NCBI GenBank assembly: GCA_003445095.1
Contig: DLVS01000578.1
Location: forward strand, 1 to 6,815
Source of the DNA: Verrucomicrobiales bacterium
GTDB taxonomy: Bacteria; Verrucomicrobiota; Verrucomicrobiia; Limisphaerales; UBA9464
Direction: 5' to 3'
DNA length: 6,815 bases
The position numbers were made by a program, and so were the translations under genes. The notes under the pieces were generated by a model. That model searched no databases. It was not told the DNA's origin and saw only the letters and a list, made by a program, of their open reading frames with translations. This document shows positions 4,873 to 6,815 of this stretch, piece by piece; position 1 is the stretch's first letter, and the number at the start of each line of letters is the position of its first letter.

Positions 4873-6489
4873 ATGCGCAGCCTGCAAGTCATTGTTTGGA
4901 GCTTTTGCCTGGTGCTGATTGGCGCGTGCGGGCGGTCCGCCTCCGGTTCGGTTGCGGACACACCGCCAATGCCGGCTCGGCAGCCCCTCCCACCCGCGGA
5001 CACGGATGCTTTCTTCGCTGGGCCGATCCGACGATTCGAAATCACGGTTCCGTCAAAACTGGTGCAAAAGCTCCGACGCCAGCCGCGAGAGTACGTCGAA
5101 GCCACGGTGGTCGTCGGCACGAACCGCTTCGAAAACGTGGGTCTCCACCTCAAGGGCGCCGCGGGCAGTTCTCGCGGTTGGGACGATAAGCCGGCGTTGA
5201 CGCTGAACTTCGACAAGTTCAACAAAGGTCAGCACTGCTTTGGCCTCGACAAACTTCACCTAAACAATTCGGTCCAAGATAACTCGTATCTGAATGAGCT
5301 GATTGCGAGCGAACTGTATCGGCGCTCGGGCGTGCCGACGGCGCGCGCGACCCACGCCCTGGTGACCCTGAACGGTCGGGACGTGGGATTGTACGTATTG
5401 AAGGAGGGGTACGATTCGCTGTTTCTCAAGCGCAATTTCCCCATGGGGACCAACGGTCCAGGGAACTTGTACGATGGCGGATTCCTCCGCGATTTAGACC
5501 AGGGGTTAGAGCGGGATGTGGGCAAGGGGCCAGACGATCAACGTGATCTGGAAGCGCTGGTCGCGGCGGCCCGCGCCTCCATGCGGACCCGCCGAGATCG
5601 GTTGGAGGCAGTCCTGGACGTCGATGGGTTTCTGACCTTTCTGGTGGGCCAAACCTTAACCGACGACTGGGACGGCTACGGGCGCAATCGGAACAACTAT
5701 CGGATTTACTTCTCAGCCCCTGAGGGAAAAGCGGTATTCATTCCTCACGGAATGGACCAGTTGTTCCGGGAACCGGAGTCAGGGTTGAATCCCGGATGGT
5801 CAGCGATGCTAGCCCAACAGGTCATGGAAGTTCCCGAGTTCAGCGAGCGTTACCGGCTGCGGCTGCGGGAGGTGGCCACCAATTCGTTTACCCGCCTCGT
5901 CATTTCGAATCAGTTGAGCCGCATTATTGGTCGATTGCAGCAGGTGATGACGAATGAGCCAGCGGTGGATGCTCAAGAGTTGCAGCATTTCCTCGGGGCG
6001 CAGAAGCGAAAGATCTACCGCCGGGTGACTTTCGTGGAGCGGAAGCTCGGAGTGCCGAATCCTTCCGCGGGTTCCGGGTCGGAGTCACCGCCGGTGATGG
6101 TGCCCGGTGAACCGTGGGAACGTTTTACCAAGAGTGGCAGCTCGAAACTTGAACTGGTCGAGACCAAGCCCGGCGGAAAAGTACTGTACGTTTCGGCGTT
6201 AAGTCGCGGCACCGTTGCCTCGTTTCGTACGACTCAGTTTGTGTCCGAGGGAAACTACACGTTCAAAGGGCGAGCGCTTGTTCGGGGCGTGAAAGGTGGA
6301 AATGGGGCTCGCCTCCGCATCAGCGGATCACAGCCGCCGCCGGGACTGACGGGTGACCGTGATTGGACGATGCTGAGCTTTGATTTTTCGGCGGACTCGG
6401 AGCGCGAGGTTGAACTCGTCGTCGAATTGGGCGCCGATGCGGGCGAAGCGTGGTTCGACCTCGCCTCGCTTCGAGTCATTCGACGCTAA
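4873..6489 (+). CDS. CotH-family (kinase-like) lipoprotein with a C-terminal beta-sandwich domain
   Basis: The protein has 538 residues. Residues 1-19 are a lipoprotein signal ('LVLIGAC', lipobox Cys at 19), followed by a Pro-rich linker, so it is probably anchored in a membrane facing the periplasm or the outside. Residues about 52-395 match the CotH fold, the atypical protein kinase family named after the Bacillus spore-coat protein. Recognisable parts are 'VGLHLKGAAGSS' (89-100), 'KPALTLNFDKFNKGQ' (106-120), 'LHLNNSVQDNSYLNELIASELYRRSGVP' in pieces at 128-155, 'LNGRDVGLYVLKEGYD' (166-181), 'DDWDGYGRNRNNYRIYF' (264-280) and 'FIPHGMDQLF' (289-298). The last corresponds to the usual 'PWDxD' metal site, but only the second Asp (D294) remains. 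Residues about 435-538 look like a carbohydrate-binding-type beta sandwich. The ATG at 4873 was chosen for the lipobox; the open frame reaches back to 4654 inside the upstream gene. CotH proteins in this phylum are often extracellular and of unknown target. Confidence 0.9.
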   Translation: MRSLQVIVWSFCLVLIGACGRSASGSVADTPPMPARQPLPPADTDAFFAGPIRRFEITVPSKLVQKLRRQPREYVEATVVVGTNRFENVGLHLKGAAGSSRGWDDKPALTLNFDKFNKGQHCFGLDKLHLNNSVQDNSYLNELIASELYRRSGVPTARATHALVTLNGRDVGLYVLKEGYDSLFLKRNFPMGTNGPGNLYDGGFLRDLDQGLERDVGKGPDDQRDLEALVAAARASMRTRRDRLEAVLDVDGFLTFLVGQTLTDDWDGYGRNRNNYRIYFSAPEGKAVFIPHGMDQLFREPESGLNPGWSAMLAQQVMEVPEFSERYRLRLREVATNSFTRLVISNQLSRIIGRLQQVMTNEPAVDAQELQHFLGAQKRKIYRRVTFVERKLGVPNPSAGSGSESPPVMVPGEPWERFTKSGSSKLELVETKPGGKVLYVSALSRGTVASFRTTQFVSEGNYTFKGRALVRGVKGGNGARLRISGSQPPPGLTGDRDWTMLSFDFSADSEREVELVVELGADAGEAWFDLASLRVIRR

Positions 6490-6498
6490 GCCGTAACG

Positions 6499-6722
6499 AT
6501 GCAGTTGGATTGGGGAGCACGCCCGCCCCGGGCGTTGCGGACGGCGCCTCGCCGTCCGCGCGACGCGCGTGGAGTCGTCCACCGTTTGGTGTGTTGTTAC
6601 GTGCTACAGTGTGGCGGGCGGGGCTGATCGCGAAGAGATCCGTCGTAACTTCAGTTCCAATGTCCCCGCCACTGCGCCCGGGCGGGCGCGCTCCCCATTT
6701 TCACTGCATGGTTGCGGCTAAG
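6499..6722. repeat. Cloverleaf-like palindromic repeat, copy 2
   Basis: The outer arms are 6512-6534 and 6675-6696, complementary apart from one mismatch and one bulge. The pairing resumes further out as ATGCAGT (6499-6505) with ACTGCAT (6703-6709). The first side arm is perfect, GCGGACGGCG (6537-6546), loop CCT, CGCCGTCCGC (6550-6559). The second arm pairs CAGTgtGGCGGG (6607-6618) with CCCGCCACTG (6665-6674), but its loop holds about 45 extra bases (6619-6664) where copy 1 has only AGG. The left 29 bases of the arm are identical to copy 1. It lies between the CotH stop and a convergent coding end; the right arm is followed by ATTTT, so it could also stop transcription of the CotH operon. Confidence 0.8.
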
Positions 6723-6743
6723 AGACGAGCCCGAGAACCTGGC

Positions 6744-6815
6744 TTACTTTGTTTTATTCCACTTCTTCGCTCCGCGCCCGGGGCTGGCGGCGGGTGCCTC
6801 CGGCACCGGCGCATC
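6744..6815 (-). CDS. Probable C-terminal end of a convergent gene (partial)
   Basis: Reading leftward from the window edge, one frame gives 23 residues: a Pro/Ala-rich stretch (DAPVPEAPAASPG) and a strongly basic end (AKKWNKTK), then TAA at 6746-6744. A low-complexity linker with a Lys-rich tail is typical of the end of a nucleic-acid- or ribosome-associated protein, but the product cannot be named from 23 residues. The base composition turns AT-rich exactly over the last codons and the stop, which supports a real gene end. The gene would converge on the CotH gene with copy 2 of the cloverleaf repeat between them. Other frames across this short stretch cannot be ruled out. Confidence 0.4.
   Translation of the reverse strand, partial: DAPVPEAPAASPGRGAKKWNKTK

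Noticed and set aside
6793..6807. Perfect hairpin GGTGCC-TCC-GGCACC near the right edge, possibly another repeat.
   Set aside because: It falls within the probable Pro/Ala-rich coding end on the minus strand and the sequence is cut off, so repeat identity cannot be supported.
1..6815. CRISPR arrays, tRNA or rRNA genes, and transposase genes.
   Set aside because: No regularly spaced repeats, no cloverleaf with tRNA consensus boxes and no transposase motifs were seen on either strand.

Overview
The window (GC-rich, about 60 %) looks like chromosomal DNA from a Verrucomicrobiota bacterium, most likely of the Pedosphaera/Limisphaerales type. That is inferred from several traits together: a secreted Ig-like-repeat protein, a PEP-CTERM surface protein, a CotH-type lipoprotein, an exported protein ending in the 'Y-LE-S-DL-W ... 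FYRV' tail common in that phylum, and GC-rich palindromic repeats between genes. Without a database search the taxonomy is provisional.

Layout. (1) Positions 1-345, minus strand: the start of an exported Ig-like-domain protein that runs off the left edge. (2) Positions 589-1436, plus strand: a tightly overlapping pair, a small helical protein of 83 residues and a minimal nucleotidyltransferase resembling AbiEii/DUF6036 proteins. The nucleotidyltransferase frame is interrupted by a TAA, after which the same frame continues with what looks like the family's normal C-terminus. (3) Positions 1437-1859: no gene; a GCTAAT direct repeat, a nested inverted-repeat element of about 206 bp and a short hairpin. 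(4) Positions 1860-3556: a cobalamin (B12) riboswitch, a downstream intrinsic terminator and further leader hairpins, then a two-gene operon. The operon encodes a PEP-CTERM exported protein and, joined by a TGATG overlap, a cysteine-rich protein fusing a CWC-type domain to a DUF5522-type domain. (5) Positions 3566-6722: an exported beta-sandwich protein and a CotH-family lipoprotein, bracketed by two same-orientation copies of a cloverleaf-like palindromic repeat. (6) Positions 6744-6815, minus strand: the probable last 23 codons of a convergent gene.

The most interesting unit is the B12-responsive operon. A textbook-like cobalamin aptamer with a terminator controls a surface-anchored protein and a Cys-rich protein of unknown biochemistry, and no known transporter or B12-dependent enzyme is visible in the window. 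This suggests an uncharacterised role in corrinoid capture, or in metal or cobalt handling, at the cell surface. The second point of interest is the cloverleaf repeat pair that flanks the beta-sandwich/CotH gene pair.
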